Part shown: one piece after another, positions 1 through 8,101 of the stretch
Position numbering within the stretch: position 1 is the stretch's first letter
Layout: every line of letters begins with the position of its first letter
Source of the DNA: Alistipes sp.
Lineage (GTDB): Bacteria > Bacteroidota > Bacteroidia > Bacteroidales > Rikenellaceae
DNA length: 64,000 nucleotides
Assembly (NCBI GenBank): GCA_022782405.1
Contig: JALFNK010000009.1
Span: forward strand, 97,892 to 161,891
Direction of reading: 5' to 3'
Made by a program: the position numbers and the translations under genes
The notes under the pieces: model-generated
Seen by the model: the letters and a program-made list of their open reading frames with translations, nothing else
The model's database searches: none
What the model was told of the DNA's origin: nothing

Positions 1-242
1 GTGTCGATGGCGTGATAGGGAAATCCCGCCAGTTCGACATACGAGGCTGCTCCGTTAGCCCGCCGCGTAAGCGTGATGCCGAGGATGCCGCTGGCCTTGA
101 TCGCATCATCTCCGAACGTTTCGTAGAAGTCGCCCACGCGGAAGAGCAGGATGGCATCGGGGTGCACCGCCTTGATTTGATAATATTGCTTCATCAAGGG
201 GGTTTCGACGTATTTCTTGTCTGTTTTTTTCTCTTGAGCCAC
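1..242 (-). CDS. mutS: DNA mismatch repair protein MutS, N-terminal fragment
   Basis: MutS binds mispaired DNA and starts methyl-independent or methyl-directed mismatch repair in the cytoplasm. Only the first 80 codons are inside the window; the gene runs off the left edge. Read on the minus strand from a GTG at 240-242, the protein opens [20 protein letters not shown] and continues with the mismatch-contact module, including the pattern [14 protein letters not shown] with the Phe-x-Glu pair (FYE) that stacks on the mispaired base. ITLTRR and AGFPYHAID follow in the family order. The GTG start fits because a TAnnTTTG promoter element ends about 27 bases upstream and the family N-terminus begins here. 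Identification is firm; the rest of the gene cannot be assessed. Confidence 0.93.
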   Translation of the reverse strand, partial: MAQEKKTDKKYVETPLMKQYYQIKAVHPDAILLFRVGDFYETFGDDAIKASGILGITLTRRANGAASYVELAGFPYHAID

Positions 243-268
243 AGTCGATCTTGTAGGTTTTATTCTTA

Positions 269-299
269 CAAAGGTAGGCTTTTTTCAGCTCCTTCGCAA
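269..299 (-). promoter_or_regulatory. Bacteroidetes promoter for mutS
   Basis: On the minus strand TACCTTTG (269-276) matches the TAnnTTTG -7 consensus, with TTG about 20 bases upstream. It places transcription start just ahead of the GTG start of mutS. Confidence 0.6.
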
Positions 300-398
300 T
301 GGCCGCAGACCGAATTTTCAACAAAATAGTGCATGGACCGATCATCGATGAAACACCGATCATCATGCCGGTCCGCATGACGTGAACCGTTCAATGTC

Positions 399-983
399 CT
401 ATTCGGCAGTCAGTTCGCACGCCTCTGCCATCGTACGGTATACGGCGGCCTTGCGTTCCAGGGGAATCGGATACGCCCGAGACGAAGAGGGCATGCGCCA
501 GAACCGCATCATGCGGCCGTCGAGCATGAACGTAGAGAAATCCCCTACTGCCGGCACCTCGCACTCGAGAAGGCGGGCGGCGGTTTCAGCCGCCTTGCCG
601 CCTGTGGCAACCACATTCCGACACTGCGGAATCCGACGGAGAAGCGCCTTTAGATCCACTTCGCGCACCACTTGAAGAAACTGATCAGATGCATTGTCTT
701 TCAGTCTGATCACCTCCTCTGCCGTGTCGTAGATCGCGATTCCGCGCCCGCGGCAGAACGATTCGATGCGCTCCCGGTCGAATGCCTTGCGGTCGCCCGT
801 CAGGAAGTGGTCCCGGTCTTCGAAAAAGAGCAGTCCGAAAATACGCCACATGTCGTTCTGAAGATTCGGGTAGAAAAATTCCATCGACCACCGCTTGCGC
901 TGCGGCGGAAAACTGCCCAACATCAGCAGTCGGGCATGGACGGGAAGAAAGGGTTCGAGCGGATGACGTTCAGCGGTTTTCAT
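399..983 (-). CDS. Uracil-DNA glycosylase superfamily protein
   Basis: A 194-residue cytoplasmic protein of the uracil-DNA glycosylase fold, probably removing deaminated or mispaired bases. The N-terminal motif LMLGSFPPQRKRWSMEFFYP (about residues 20-39) followed by NDMWRIFG resembles the mismatch-specific (MUG/SMUG-like) branch, where G-x-x-P near the start forms the uracil pocket and water-activating loop. NVVATGGKAA near residue 125 is the second nucleotide-binding segment. Its start overlaps the end of the upstream helicase gene by 14 bases, so the two are probably translationally coupled in a small repair operon. Exact substrate cannot be read from sequence. Confidence 0.72.
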   Translation of the reverse strand: MKTAERHPLEPFLPVHARLLMLGSFPPQRKRWSMEFFYPNLQNDMWRIFGLLFFEDRDHFLTGDRKAFDRERIESFCRGRGIAIYDTAEEVIRLKDNASDQFLQVVREVDLKALLRRIPQCRNVVATGGKAAETAARLLECEVPAVGDFSTFMLDGRMMRFWRMPSSSRAYPIPLERKAAVYRTMAEACELTAE

Positions 984-2388
984 GGAAACGTTCGTCGAAA
1001 TTGACCAGATAGAGCCTGTCGGTAGCGCGTGTGAGCGCCGTATAGAGCCAACGCAACATGTCGCATGTCATCTCTTCGTCGCCGAACAGGCAGCGATCGA
1101 CAAAGACGGCCCGCCATTGGCCTCCCTGCGCCTTGTGGCATGTTACGGCATAGGAGAATTTGACCTGCACGGCATTGAAATGGGGATTCTCACGGATCTC
1201 CTTGAACCGCTTGATCTTGCTTTTGATGTCCATGTAGTCCTTTTCGACCTCGTAGAAAAGCCGTGTGGACTCTTCGCGTGTGAGCGACGGCGACTCCGAG
1301 GCGATCGTGTCGAGAAGGATCTTGCATTCGAGCTCCGTATCGTAGTCGGGGAATTCGAGCACGGCATTCGCGAAGCGGAACCCGTAGAAATCTTCGAAAC
1401 GCCGCAGTCGCCGCAGCCGCGCCACATCGCCGTTGGCGATGAAATTCATCGGACAATCCTCCGTGTGTTCGGGATAGTAATAGTTGTTTTTGACCACCAT
1501 CAGCATGTCGCCGCTCTCGATCTCCTCCTCGGCCGAAAGGACATTGCGCCGGATTCCTTCGTTGTACCGGTTGGCCCGTTTGTTCGACCGCGTTACGACG
1601 ATCACTTCGTCGCGACCGTAGCGGGCATAGCACTCTTCGAGCTTTTCGAGGAACTCGCCGCCGCCAATGGATTCGACATCGGGAAAGTCGAACCGGAAGC
1701 GGGGAATTTCGCAGATGCCCTGCTCGAGCATGCACCTTACGAGCGTGGCGTTGAACAGAATGCCCGATGCCGCCTCCTGACGCACCACCTCATCCATTGT
1801 GCCGTAGACCACATCGCCGTAGGCGGCCAGCGAAGCCGGATCGAGAGCCGGACTGAAATCGCATCCCACGGGAGACAACTGGGCGCTGTCTCCGACCAGG
1901 ATCAGACGGCACGCCCGTCCGCTGCGTACATATCCGATCAGATCCGAAAGCAACGATCCGCTGCCGAAAAGTGCTCCTTCGGAACTTCTGTCGGAGAGCA
2001 TCGATGCCTCGTCCACGATGAATACGGCGCCGCGTTCCGGGTTGAGATTCAAGGAGAATTTCGACTCGTAATCGGCATTCGTACGTTGGCGGTAGATGCG
2101 TTTATGGATCGTAAGCGCCGGCTCCCCGGCATACCTGGAGAGCACCTTGGCCGCACGCCCCGTTGGGGCAAGAAGAATCGTTTTGACCCCCAAATCCTTA
2201 AGCGCCGAAACCAATGCGGCGATCAGGGTTGTTTTTCCTGTTCCTGCATACCCGTTGAGCACGAAAATCCGCGAGAAATCATCATCCGAGAGGTATTCGG
2301 ATAATTTTTCTACGATTTTTTTTTGCCCGGGAGTTGTTTCGAAACAAATTTTAGCGTAAATTTGGGTCGCGATATGTGTGCTGAACAT
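970..2388 (-). CDS. RecD-like ATP-dependent DNA helicase (SF1B)
   Basis: A 472-residue single-subunit helicase related to RecD2/AAA_30 exonuclease V alpha chains. Helicase motifs appear in order: Walker A GYAGTGKTT (about residues 46-54), TGRAAKVLSR (motif Ia), FIVDEASML (Walker B), ILVGDSAQLSPVG (motif III), and a C-terminal UvrD_C_2 part with KAQGGQW and LYTALTRATDRLYLV (motifs V-VI). It lacks the long N-terminal RecBC-interaction region, so it probably acts on its own in repair or replication restart. A run of nine A (complement of T at 2316-2324) lies near codon 22. The start at 2388 sits 13 bases downstream of a TAnnTTTG element. It is cotranscribed with the overlapping glycosylase gene. 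Confidence 0.85.
   Translation of the reverse strand: MFSTHIATQIYAKICFETTPGQKKIVEKLSEYLSDDDFSRIFVLNGYAGTGKTTLIAALVSALKDLGVKTILLAPTGRAAKVLSRYAGEPALTIHKRIYRQRTNADYESKFSLNLNPERGAVFIVDEASMLSDRSSEGALFGSGSLLSDLIGYVRSGRACRLILVGDSAQLSPVGCDFSPALDPASLAAYGDVVYGTMDEVVRQEAASGILFNATLVRCMLEQGICEIPRFRFDFPDVESIGGGEFLEKLEECYARYGRDEVIVVTRSNKRANRYNEGIRRNVLSAEEEIESGDMLMVVKNNYYYPEHTEDCPMNFIANGDVARLRRLRRFEDFYGFRFANAVLEFPDYDTELECKILLDTIASESPSLTREESTRLFYEVEKDYMDIKSKIKRFKEIRENPHFNAVQVKFSYAVTCHKAQGGQWRAVFVDRCLFGDEEMTCDMLRWLYTALTRATDRLYLVNFDERFHENR
2334..2364 (+). promoter_or_regulatory. Promoter for the 2438-4192 operon
   Basis: TTG at 2334-2336, 20 bases of spacer, then TAAATTTG at 2357-2364, an excellent match to the Bacteroidetes consensus. 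It lies inside the first codons of the divergent helicase gene and would give a leader of about 65 bases before the ATG at 2438. Confidence 0.6.
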
Positions 2389-2407
2389 GCGTTCGTTATT
2401 AACTGCA

Positions 2408-2415
2408 CAAAATTA
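2408..2415 (-). promoter_or_regulatory. -7 element for the helicase/glycosylase operon
   Basis: TAATTTTG on the minus strand matches TAnnTTTG and lies about 20 bases ahead of the ATG at 2388. No convincing -33 box was seen. It overlaps the leader of the divergent operon. Confidence 0.45.
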
Positions 2416-2437
2416 ATAACAAATATTTATTTATAAA

Positions 2438-3073
2438 ATGAAAAGAATTTTTCAAATCATTCTCGGCGTAGCCATCATAGCGTTGGTCTATATCATCTAC
2501 GTCCAGATCTCGACCCCGCTTAATTTCAACAAGGAACTCGCTGCCAAGAAGGCTGCGGTCATCGAGCGCATCAAGGACATCCGTATCGCACAGCGTGCCT
2601 TCAAGACCAAGTATCAGCACTTTACCGGAACGTTCGATTCTCTTGAGAACTTCATCCTCTACGATACGCTCGAACTCGAGCGCAAACTCGTCGATGAGGA
2701 CGACTCGGTAGGTATGGCCATGCTGAAGAAGAGCGGAAAGAAAAATATCGAAAAGTTCAAGATCGCCGTCATCGATACGATCTTCTCGCCCAAGAAACTC
2801 TCCGTCGAGCAGGTGAAAGAGCTGCGCTACATTCCGGGCACGGACAACAAGTCCCAGTTTATCATGGAGGCCGGATATGCTACCGCATCGAACGTTGTCG
2901 TGCCGATCGTTGAGTGCCGTGCTCCTTACAAGTTGTTCCTCGATACGGTGGCATACCGTCAGGAGGTAGTCAATCTCATCGATGAGGAGGAAAACGTCTA
3001 CAACCGCTATGCCGGTGTGAAGTTCGGTTCCATGGAATCCGCAAACAATGAGGCAGGCAACTGGGAAGACTAA
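2438..3073 (+). CDS. Membrane-anchored pilin-like protein of unknown function
   Basis: A 211-residue protein with one N-terminal membrane helix (about residues 4-24, IFQIILGVAIIALVYIIYVQ) followed by a basic, helical segment and the string RIKDIRIAQRAFKTKYQHFT. That string resembles type IV pilins and pseudopilins, where the helix after the membrane segment is followed by an Ala-x-Tyr-x-x-x-x-G-x-Y/F pattern. There is no recognisable prepilin peptidase site (Gly before a Phe with Glu5), so it is not a normal pilin. The rest is acidic and soluble, predicted periplasmic. First gene of an overlapping operon with DUF3822 and rsmD. I do not recognise a named function; the coding frame itself is secure. 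Confidence 0.72.
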   Translation: MKRIFQIILGVAIIALVYIIYVQISTPLNFNKELAAKKAAVIERIKDIRIAQRAFKTKYQHFTGTFDSLENFILYDTLELERKLVDEDDSVGMAMLKKSGKKNIEKFKIAVIDTIFSPKKLSVEQVKELRYIPGTDNKSQFIMEAGYATASNVVVPIVECRAPYKLFLDTVAYRQEVVNLIDEEENVYNRYAGVKFGSMESANNEAGNWED

Positions 3074-3665
3074 TCCGCCGGAATCCGGCTATAAGGTGTC
3101 CATTCAGCAATCGTTGGATGGACACTCTTTTTCATTGTCTCCGCTTCCCGAGCTGTCCGACCCGGAGACGGAACTCGAGGTCGAGGTACTGACTCCGCGG
3201 ACGCAGCTCGTGCCGACCGATCTGTTCGCGGCCGACAGGGCCGCCGAACTGCTCTCTGCGGCAGGCTTCGCCCTCCGTACGGATGAGCGGGCGGTATGGA
3301 GCAGTCCGGTGAATGAAGCCGTGGCGCTCATGGTTGTGCCGGACTCCCTCGTGAAACGGCTCGAAGGACATACTGCGCATCTGCGGTATTCCTCGCCGCT
3401 GCTTGCGATGCCGGGTCTCGGAGAAAAGAGCGTATGGTGCTGCTGCAAGGGATCTCTTATCTATATTAAGGTGTATGGCGCGACGAACCGGCTTCTGCTT
3501 GCCGAGGTCATCCCGGCGCAGGAGGATTCCGAAATATGCTATTTTTTTGAGCGGATGACGGCTGTTTTTCCGTTGGAGGAGTACCGCTTGCATCTGACGG
3601 GAATGGTGCCGAAAAAACTCCGCAAAAGGATCGGCGGATTATTCAAGAAGACGACATGCGCATAA
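3048..3665 (+). CDS. DUF3822 family protein
   Basis: A 205-residue cytoplasmic protein. The opening YKVSIQQSLDGHSFSLSPLP and the domain layout match DUF3822, a Bacteroidetes family with a predicted actin/hexokinase-like fold that is regularly encoded just upstream of rsmD. Function is unknown. It overlaps the upstream gene by 26 bases and rsmD by 10, so the three are translated as a coupled operon. The ATG at 3048 is the only ATG upstream of the conserved block, though the first dozen residues fall inside the overlap, and a GTG at 3095 is a possible alternative start. Confidence 0.72.
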   Translation: MRQATGKTNPPESGYKVSIQQSLDGHSFSLSPLPELSDPETELEVEVLTPRTQLVPTDLFAADRAAELLSAAGFALRTDERAVWSSPVNEAVALMVVPDSLVKRLEGHTAHLRYSSPLLAMPGLGEKSVWCCCKGSLIYIKVYGATNRLLLAEVIPAQEDSEICYFFERMTAVFPLEEYRLHLTGMVPKKLRKRIGGLFKKTTCA

Positions 3666-4192
3666 TCAGCGGTAAATACAAGGGCCGGGCAATCAATCCG
3701 CCCCGCAATCTTCGGGCGCGCCCCACGACCGATTTCGCCAAGGAGAATCTGTTTAATGTCCTGGGCAACCTCGTAGATTTCGAGGAGTGCGACGTGCTGG
3801 ACCTTTTCGCGGGCACCGGCTCCATCAGCTACGAATTCGCCTCACGGGGAGCTCGGAGCGTTACGTCGGTAGAGATCAATCCCGTACACTACCACTTCAT
3901 TCGGCAGACGGCCATCCAGCTGGGTATCGAACATCTGTATGCAGTCAAAGCCAATGCATTCCTTTATCTGAAGAGCTGCACCAAGCAATTCGATGTGATT
4001 TTTTCGGACGCGCCCTACGATCTGGAGGGAAGCGAGGAGGTCATACGTCTGGTTCTCGACGGCAATCTGCTGCGGGACGGGGGGCTACTGATCTTCGAAC
4101 ATTCGAAAAATGCCGATTTCTCGTCGCATCCCTGTTTCTGGCAGTTAAGGAGTTACGGAAGCGTGCATTTTTCTTTCTTTAAAAAGCCGTAA
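3656..4192 (+). CDS. rsmD: 16S rRNA (guanine(966)-N2)-methyltransferase RsmD
   Basis: RsmD methylates the exocyclic amine of G966 in 16S rRNA during 30S assembly, using S-adenosylmethionine. The 178-residue sequence has the family start MRIISGKYKGR, RPTTDFAKENLFN, the SAM-binding motif VLDLFAGTGSISYE (about 47-60) and VEIN (motif II). Motif IV, normally D/N-P-P-Y/F around the target amine, reads S-D-A-P-Y-D at 117-122: the first proline is alanine. That could lower or alter activity, or be lineage-specific. Last gene of the overlapping operon starting at 2438; no clear terminator before the tRNA promoter that follows. Confidence 0.9.
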   Translation: MRIISGKYKGRAINPPRNLRARPTTDFAKENLFNVLGNLVDFEECDVLDLFAGTGSISYEFASRGARSVTSVEINPVHYHFIRQTAIQLGIEHLYAVKANAFLYLKSCTKQFDVIFSDAPYDLEGSEEVIRLVLDGNLLRDGGLLIFEHSKNADFSSHPCFWQLRSYGSVHFSFFKKP

Positions 4193-4198
4193 AAAGTA

Positions 4199-4228
4199 TT
4201 GCTGATTCGGAAAAAACAATTATCTTTG
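4199..4228 (+). promoter_or_regulatory. Promoter of tRNA-Asp copy 1
   Basis: TTG at 4199-4201, 19-base spacer, TATCTTTG at 4221-4228. The tRNA starts 18 bases after the -7 box. Confidence 0.7.
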
Positions 4229-4321
4229 CACTCGCAATACCGAAATGGTGCGTTAGTTCAGCTGGTTAGAATACGTGCCTGTCACGCACGGGGTCAGGGG
4301 TTCGAGTCCCCTACGCACCGC
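4221..4321 (+). repeat. Direct repeat: promoter -7 box plus tRNA-Asp (copy 1)
   Basis: These 101 bases are identical to 13531-13631, covering the -7 box, the short leader and the whole tRNA. Sequence on either side differs, including the -33 box and terminator. Confidence 0.9.
4247..4320 (+). tRNA. tRNA-Asp (GTC), copy 1
   Basis: A 74-base cloverleaf: acceptor GGTGCGT (4247-4253) pairs with ACGCACC (4313-4319), discriminator G. The anticodon arm CGTGC-CTGTCAC-GCACG carries anticodon GTC in a standard seven-base loop; the T arm is GGGG-TTCGAGT-CCCC. CCA is not encoded. Identical to the copy at 13557. Confidence 0.95.
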
Positions 4322-4326
4322 AGAAA

Positions 4327-4365
4327 AGAGCAAATCGAGCAAGTTGTACGATTTGCCCTTTTTTC
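4327..4365 (+). terminator. Rho-independent terminator after tRNA-Asp copy 1
   Basis: GCAAATCG (4330-4337) pairs with CGATTTGC (4349-4356), followed by a T-rich run ending about 4364. Confidence 0.65.
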
Positions 4366-4549
4366 ATGTTCCCGACCTTCTGCCCCGCTTTTCGGACAAA
4401 AATGGCATGCGGGCCTCGATTACGTCGATATATCAGCACTCCGACGACGCAATGGCCCAGACATGGGCGTCCCTTTAGCGACCTGTCCGTATCCGAAACA
4501 CAATGGCGATTCCTTTTGTCTTTGTCGTACAACTTTCAGATTTTGGACC

Positions 4550-4557
4550 TATCTTTG
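4550..4557 (+). promoter_or_regulatory. -7 element for the AlkZ-related gene
   Basis: TATCTTTG at 4550-4557 matches TAnnTTTG. Transcription from here rules out the long reading frame that runs through the tRNA and leaves ATGs at 4580, 4595 and 4625. Confidence 0.55.
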
Positions 4558-4624
4558 TGAAGGATTGCCCCACAACTGCATGCGACGGCATGGCATGACG
4601 GGCGCCCATAAAAACGACGGAAGC

Positions 4625-5317
4625 ATGAAGCGACTGCTGACAAGTTCGATCGATGTGGAGGAGCGCTGCCTGGAATGGGGCTTCCTCCCCTTCTTCCGTT
4701 GCGGTATTCCCGGATTTTCCATTGAGGAGACGATCGCCCCGGAGTATTGGTTCACCGACGAGGACGGTGCCTGGGAATGGAAAGGTCCGATCATCCGCGA
4801 AGGACATTGTGCCTACGGCAAATTCTTCAATCGAAAGGCGGGATTCGTCAGCCGTGAGTGGTTGCCCGACTGGATCAATTACCGTCGTACACGGCGGCTG
4901 GCCCCGAACGAAGATGCGGCGGCACTCGACGACGTGGTGATGCAGACCATTCTGGTCGAAGGAACGGCAACGATCGAGGAGTTGCGGCGCATGCTCGGTT
5001 TCGCCAGGGGGCGCGGACACCGCCATATCCCGAGTCCCGAAGCGGGCGTCTCCGATGAGGAGAAGATATCGCTGGATCCGATTCTGACCCGTCTGCAAAT
5101 GGAGATGCGGCTCGTCATTGCCGATTTCGAATATCGCATCGACCGCCACGGCAATCGTTACGGATGGGGCATAGCCCGTTACACGGCACCCGAATCGCTT
5201 TACGGGCCGCAGATTGCAGACTGCACGCCTGCGGAATCCTTCGACCGCATCTACAGCCATTTCCGGGCGATGTTTCCCGAGGTACAGGAGACCGTTATCC
5301 GGAAGTTTATCGGATAA
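4625..5317 (+). CDS. AlkZ-related (YcaQ-like) protein
   Basis: About 230 residues. The segment GFLPFF followed by IPGFSIEE, then PEYWF, WEWKGPI and YGKFFNRKAGFVS and, near the C-terminus, TRLQMEMRLVIADFEYR and GWGIARY, match Bacteroidetes proteins annotated as AlkZ-related. These resemble the winged-helix glycosylase AlkZ/YcaQ, which unhooks DNA crosslinks, but a role here is only inferred. The frame is open upstream through the tRNA, so the start must be internal: ATG at 4625 fits family N-termini and a purine-rich GACGGAAG just upstream; 4580 or 4595 are possible. Single-gene unit with its own promoter. Confidence 0.68.
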   Translation: MKRLLTSSIDVEERCLEWGFLPFFRCGIPGFSIEETIAPEYWFTDEDGAWEWKGPIIREGHCAYGKFFNRKAGFVSREWLPDWINYRRTRRLAPNEDAAALDDVVMQTILVEGTATIEELRRMLGFARGRGHRHIPSPEAGVSDEEKISLDPILTRLQMEMRLVIADFEYRIDRHGNRYGWGIARYTAPESLYGPQIADCTPAESFDRIYSHFRAMFPEVQETVIRKFIG

Positions 5318-5508
5318 CTGGCCCAGACAGCCTATTCAGAGCACCGTGCGGAACAGCATGCTGTTTGACTCGGCATTCGGGAGCAATCCGGGCGATGCTT
5401 ATCCTGACGATTCATTCGGTTCTCGCTTTATTCGGGAGAGGGTCGCATCCGGCTTTTTCGTGCCGAATCATTAAAACTAAAAAAAGTTCGTTTCGTTGTC
5501 CGCCACTA

Positions 5509-8088
5509 TCAGAACCGCCAGCTTGCACCCAGCAGCAGATTGCGCGGGCGGATGGTGTAGCGGCACGCCGAAGAGCTCAAGCCGTCGAAGAGCGTATAGG
5601 CGTACTCCGTTTCATTGAGCAGATTGGTCGCCGCGGCCCACAACTCCCACCGCTCGCCGACCTTCCAGCGCACCGAGATATCGGCCAGCACGAGGTGCTT
5701 GCTCCGCGTGTCGGAAAGCTGCGTGCGGTAGTGCTCGCCCGTCAGTTGCAGGACCAGATTCGGGGCCGGCGTGAAGTTGAGTTGCAGCTGCTGGTCGAAC
5801 GCATGGCGGTCGGTCGGGGCGGCAGATTCGATCCGCAGCTGCGTGTAGCGGTAGTTGAACGTATATTCGACGTTGAGCCAGCGGGCTGCACGGAGATTTA
5901 CCCGTGGCGAGAGAGTCAGCACGCCCGAGCGGTACGGCATCCGGACGCCTTGCTGGCAGATCTCCATCTGCGTGTCGCTCCACGAGAGATCGACCCCCGC
6001 CTGACCGTGCAGGGCGTCGATGTTGGTGCTCACACCCGACGAGAGGCTCCACGATGACATGCGGTTCGCTTCGCGGAGTTGTCCCGAGACGATGTAGTTG
6101 TCCTCGAAATCCTGCGTGGCGAGCCACGGAAGGTCGTACCACGAGCGCTGGAGAAAAAGGTGGGCGAAGATGCCGCCGAGCGGGTTCTTGTAATTGGCGC
6201 CGGCCGTCAGCATCCGCATGGGGGTCGATACGGGCGATGCAACCCCGGAGGCCAGCGTACGGTAGTCGCGCAACAGCGCGGCCGGGTAGATCGTCGCGTC
6301 GGCAGCCCCTTGCTCGCCCACGATGCCCGATGCCGAGAGCGCCCAGCAGGCCGACGGTGTCCAGCGTGCCGAGAGGTTGGCCGACCAGAGCAGGGGGCTG
6401 TCGCTGCCGCCTGTATAACGGTAATAGCGCCAATCGACCGGCAGGGCGAGCATGAGCCGTAGCCGTTGCGTGCGATAGGTGGCTGTCGGGTGCAGATAGA
6501 GGCTTCCGTAGCCGAAACGGTTTTCGGCAGCAATCGGTGCGGAGGTCTCTACTCCGAGTCCGCTCAGCGAGCTGTCGAAGCGCCGGTAAAGAGCCGCAAG
6601 GCCTCCCTTGAACTGGAACGACCAGCGGCGTCCGGCCTCCAAGCCCCAGGCAACGTTGTGATTCATGCGCAGCAGGTCCATATCGAGCCGCTGCCGCTGC
6701 GCGGAGCTTTCGCGCACGACGTCCAGCTGCTGCGGCTGCGTGAGCCACAAGAGGTTCGACGTTACGGTCAGCGTGCGACGTCCCGTGCGGCGGATGTAAT
6801 TGAGGTCGTTCTCCACGCGGTGTGCCGGGGCCTCTACCTGCTGGCGGTTGGGATAGGTACCCGTTGTCGCGGCATCGAAATCGCTCCACGCAAGGTCGGC
6901 CGAAAAGCGGTCCATGAGGTAGAAACGCTCGGTATTGGCCAGCAGCTTCAGGTGGGCCGCAAGCTGCCGGTCGGTAAGCCGGGCCCGCTCCGCGAGCTCT
7001 TCGGCCAGCACCCCGTCGGAGAGGTAGCGGACGATCTGCGAGGCATAGTCCGAAGTCAGACGATCGTAGCCATAGGCGACATGGCCGCTCAACTGGTAGT
7101 CGTCGGTGAGTTTGCGCAGGAGGTCGGCACTGGCCATCACCGAACGGTTCAGCCGCGTGCGGCGATCGTCGAGCGGCGCTTCGGAGAGCCCCGTCGAAAA
7201 CCACACGGGTGTCTCGTAGCGGTTGTCGGCGCCATTGAGCATCTCCTCGACCGTGAGCTGGTGCAAATCGGCCGTCGGGTCTTCTCCCGTATTGTCGCCC
7301 TTGAGGTTGAGCATCGACTGGCTCCGGGCGGCGATGCGCATGGCGAAGGCCGAGCCGCTGCCCAGCGCCCCGTCGGGCGACCATCCTCCGGCGCCGCGAA
7401 GCGTTCTGGTCCAGTGCGAACGGGCCTGTTTCTTCAAGCGGAGGTTCAGAGCTGCACGGTCGCTGTAGAGCACGTCGCGCAGCGCCTTGATAGGCTGGTG
7501 GTTTTCCATCACCTCGACGCTGGCCACGTCCTGCGGGGCGATGTTGTTCGTCGCCAGAGAGTAGCGGCCGTCGAGCATGTCCATCCCCTCGATGTAAAAC
7601 TTGTTGATCGCCTCGCCGTTATAGCGGATCTCGCCCGTCTTCTCGACCTCGATGCCCGGCATCTTGCGTAGCACGTCGGCAATCGTACGGTCCTGTGCCT
7701 CGGTGAAACTCGCGACGTTGTAGCTCACCGTATCGCCCCGCAGCGAGAGGCGCGGTGCACGGATCTCGACCTCACGAATTTCCACGGCGCTGGCCTCAAG
7801 ACGGATCTCCGACGGCAGACGGGCGGCATTGAACCGCTGTGCGCGGTAGCCCATCATCGAAACGTCGATCCATGCCGCCCGCATCCCCTGACGCGAGCGG
7901 AGACGGAAGGCGCCGTCCGCAGCCGAGGTCGTGTAACCCGCCTGCCGGCCCGTGCTGTCGGCCGCCAGCAGGATGGCCCCGGAAAGGGGCCGTCCGTCTG
8001 CCGCATCCACAACCCGCCCGGTCATTTCCTGGGCTGATGCCGAGGTAGCAAAGCACAGTAAAATAGTGAAAAATACAACCCACCTCAT
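5509..8088 (-). CDS. Outer membrane beta-barrel protein with CarboxypepD-like and TonB-plug domains
   Basis: About 859 residues from the ATG at 8088, which gives a signal peptide (MRWVVFFTILLCFATSASAQ). The longer frame upstream lacks one. A carboxypeptidase-regulatory-like domain follows (about 22-105, GRVVDAADGRPLSGA), then a plug-like region with DVLRKMPGIEVEKTGEIRYN and YIEGMDMLDGRY, then a long barrel ending in Phe (WRF) as outer membrane barrels do. This class is a relative of TonB-dependent receptors without the SusC signature. It is 13 bases downstream of the GLPGLI gene, its regular partner. Substrate unknown; the adjacent two-component system probably controls it. Confidence 0.82.
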   Translation of the reverse strand: MRWVVFFTILLCFATSASAQEMTGRVVDAADGRPLSGAILLAADSTGRQAGYTTSAADGAFRLRSRQGMRAAWIDVSMMGYRAQRFNAARLPSEIRLEASAVEIREVEIRAPRLSLRGDTVSYNVASFTEAQDRTIADVLRKMPGIEVEKTGEIRYNGEAINKFYIEGMDMLDGRYSLATNNIAPQDVASVEVMENHQPIKALRDVLYSDRAALNLRLKKQARSHWTRTLRGAGGWSPDGALGSGSAFAMRIAARSQSMLNLKGDNTGEDPTADLHQLTVEEMLNGADNRYETPVWFSTGLSEAPLDDRRTRLNRSVMASADLLRKLTDDYQLSGHVAYGYDRLTSDYASQIVRYLSDGVLAEELAERARLTDRQLAAHLKLLANTERFYLMDRFSADLAWSDFDAATTGTYPNRQQVEAPAHRVENDLNYIRRTGRRTLTVTSNLLWLTQPQQLDVVRESSAQRQRLDMDLLRMNHNVAWGLEAGRRWSFQFKGGLAALYRRFDSSLSGLGVETSAPIAAENRFGYGSLYLHPTATYRTQRLRLMLALPVDWRYYRYTGGSDSPLLWSANLSARWTPSACWALSASGIVGEQGAADATIYPAALLRDYRTLASGVASPVSTPMRMLTAGANYKNPLGGIFAHLFLQRSWYDLPWLATQDFEDNYIVSGQLREANRMSSWSLSSGVSTNIDALHGQAGVDLSWSDTQMEICQQGVRMPYRSGVLTLSPRVNLRAARWLNVEYTFNYRYTQLRIESAAPTDRHAFDQQLQLNFTPAPNLVLQLTGEHYRTQLSDTRSKHLVLADISVRWKVGERWELWAAATNLLNETEYAYTLFDGLSSSACRYTIRPRNLLLGASWRF

Positions 8089-8101
8089 GCTGTGCTGCAG
8101 G

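Noticed and set aside
982..2304. 440-codon plus-strand frame
   Set aside because: Antisense shadow of the RecD-like helicase, whose motifs are clear in the minus strand; the plus frame has no family features.
2316..2324. A9 tract near the start of the helicase gene
   Set aside because: Encodes Lys-Lys in a normal context. Homopolymer A runs are common, and no sign of phase variation was evident.
4199..4624. Upstream extension of the AlkZ-related frame
   Set aside because: It runs through the tRNA, its terminator and a promoter, so it cannot be translated.
5352..5365. Palindrome AACAGCATGCTGTT between convergent genes
   Set aside because: A 14-base palindrome without a loop or nearby promoter; it could be chance, and no role could be supported.
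5612..7384. 590-codon minus-strand frame
   Set aside because: A +1 shadow inside the outer membrane barrel gene; Arg/Pro/Ala-rich text without domains.
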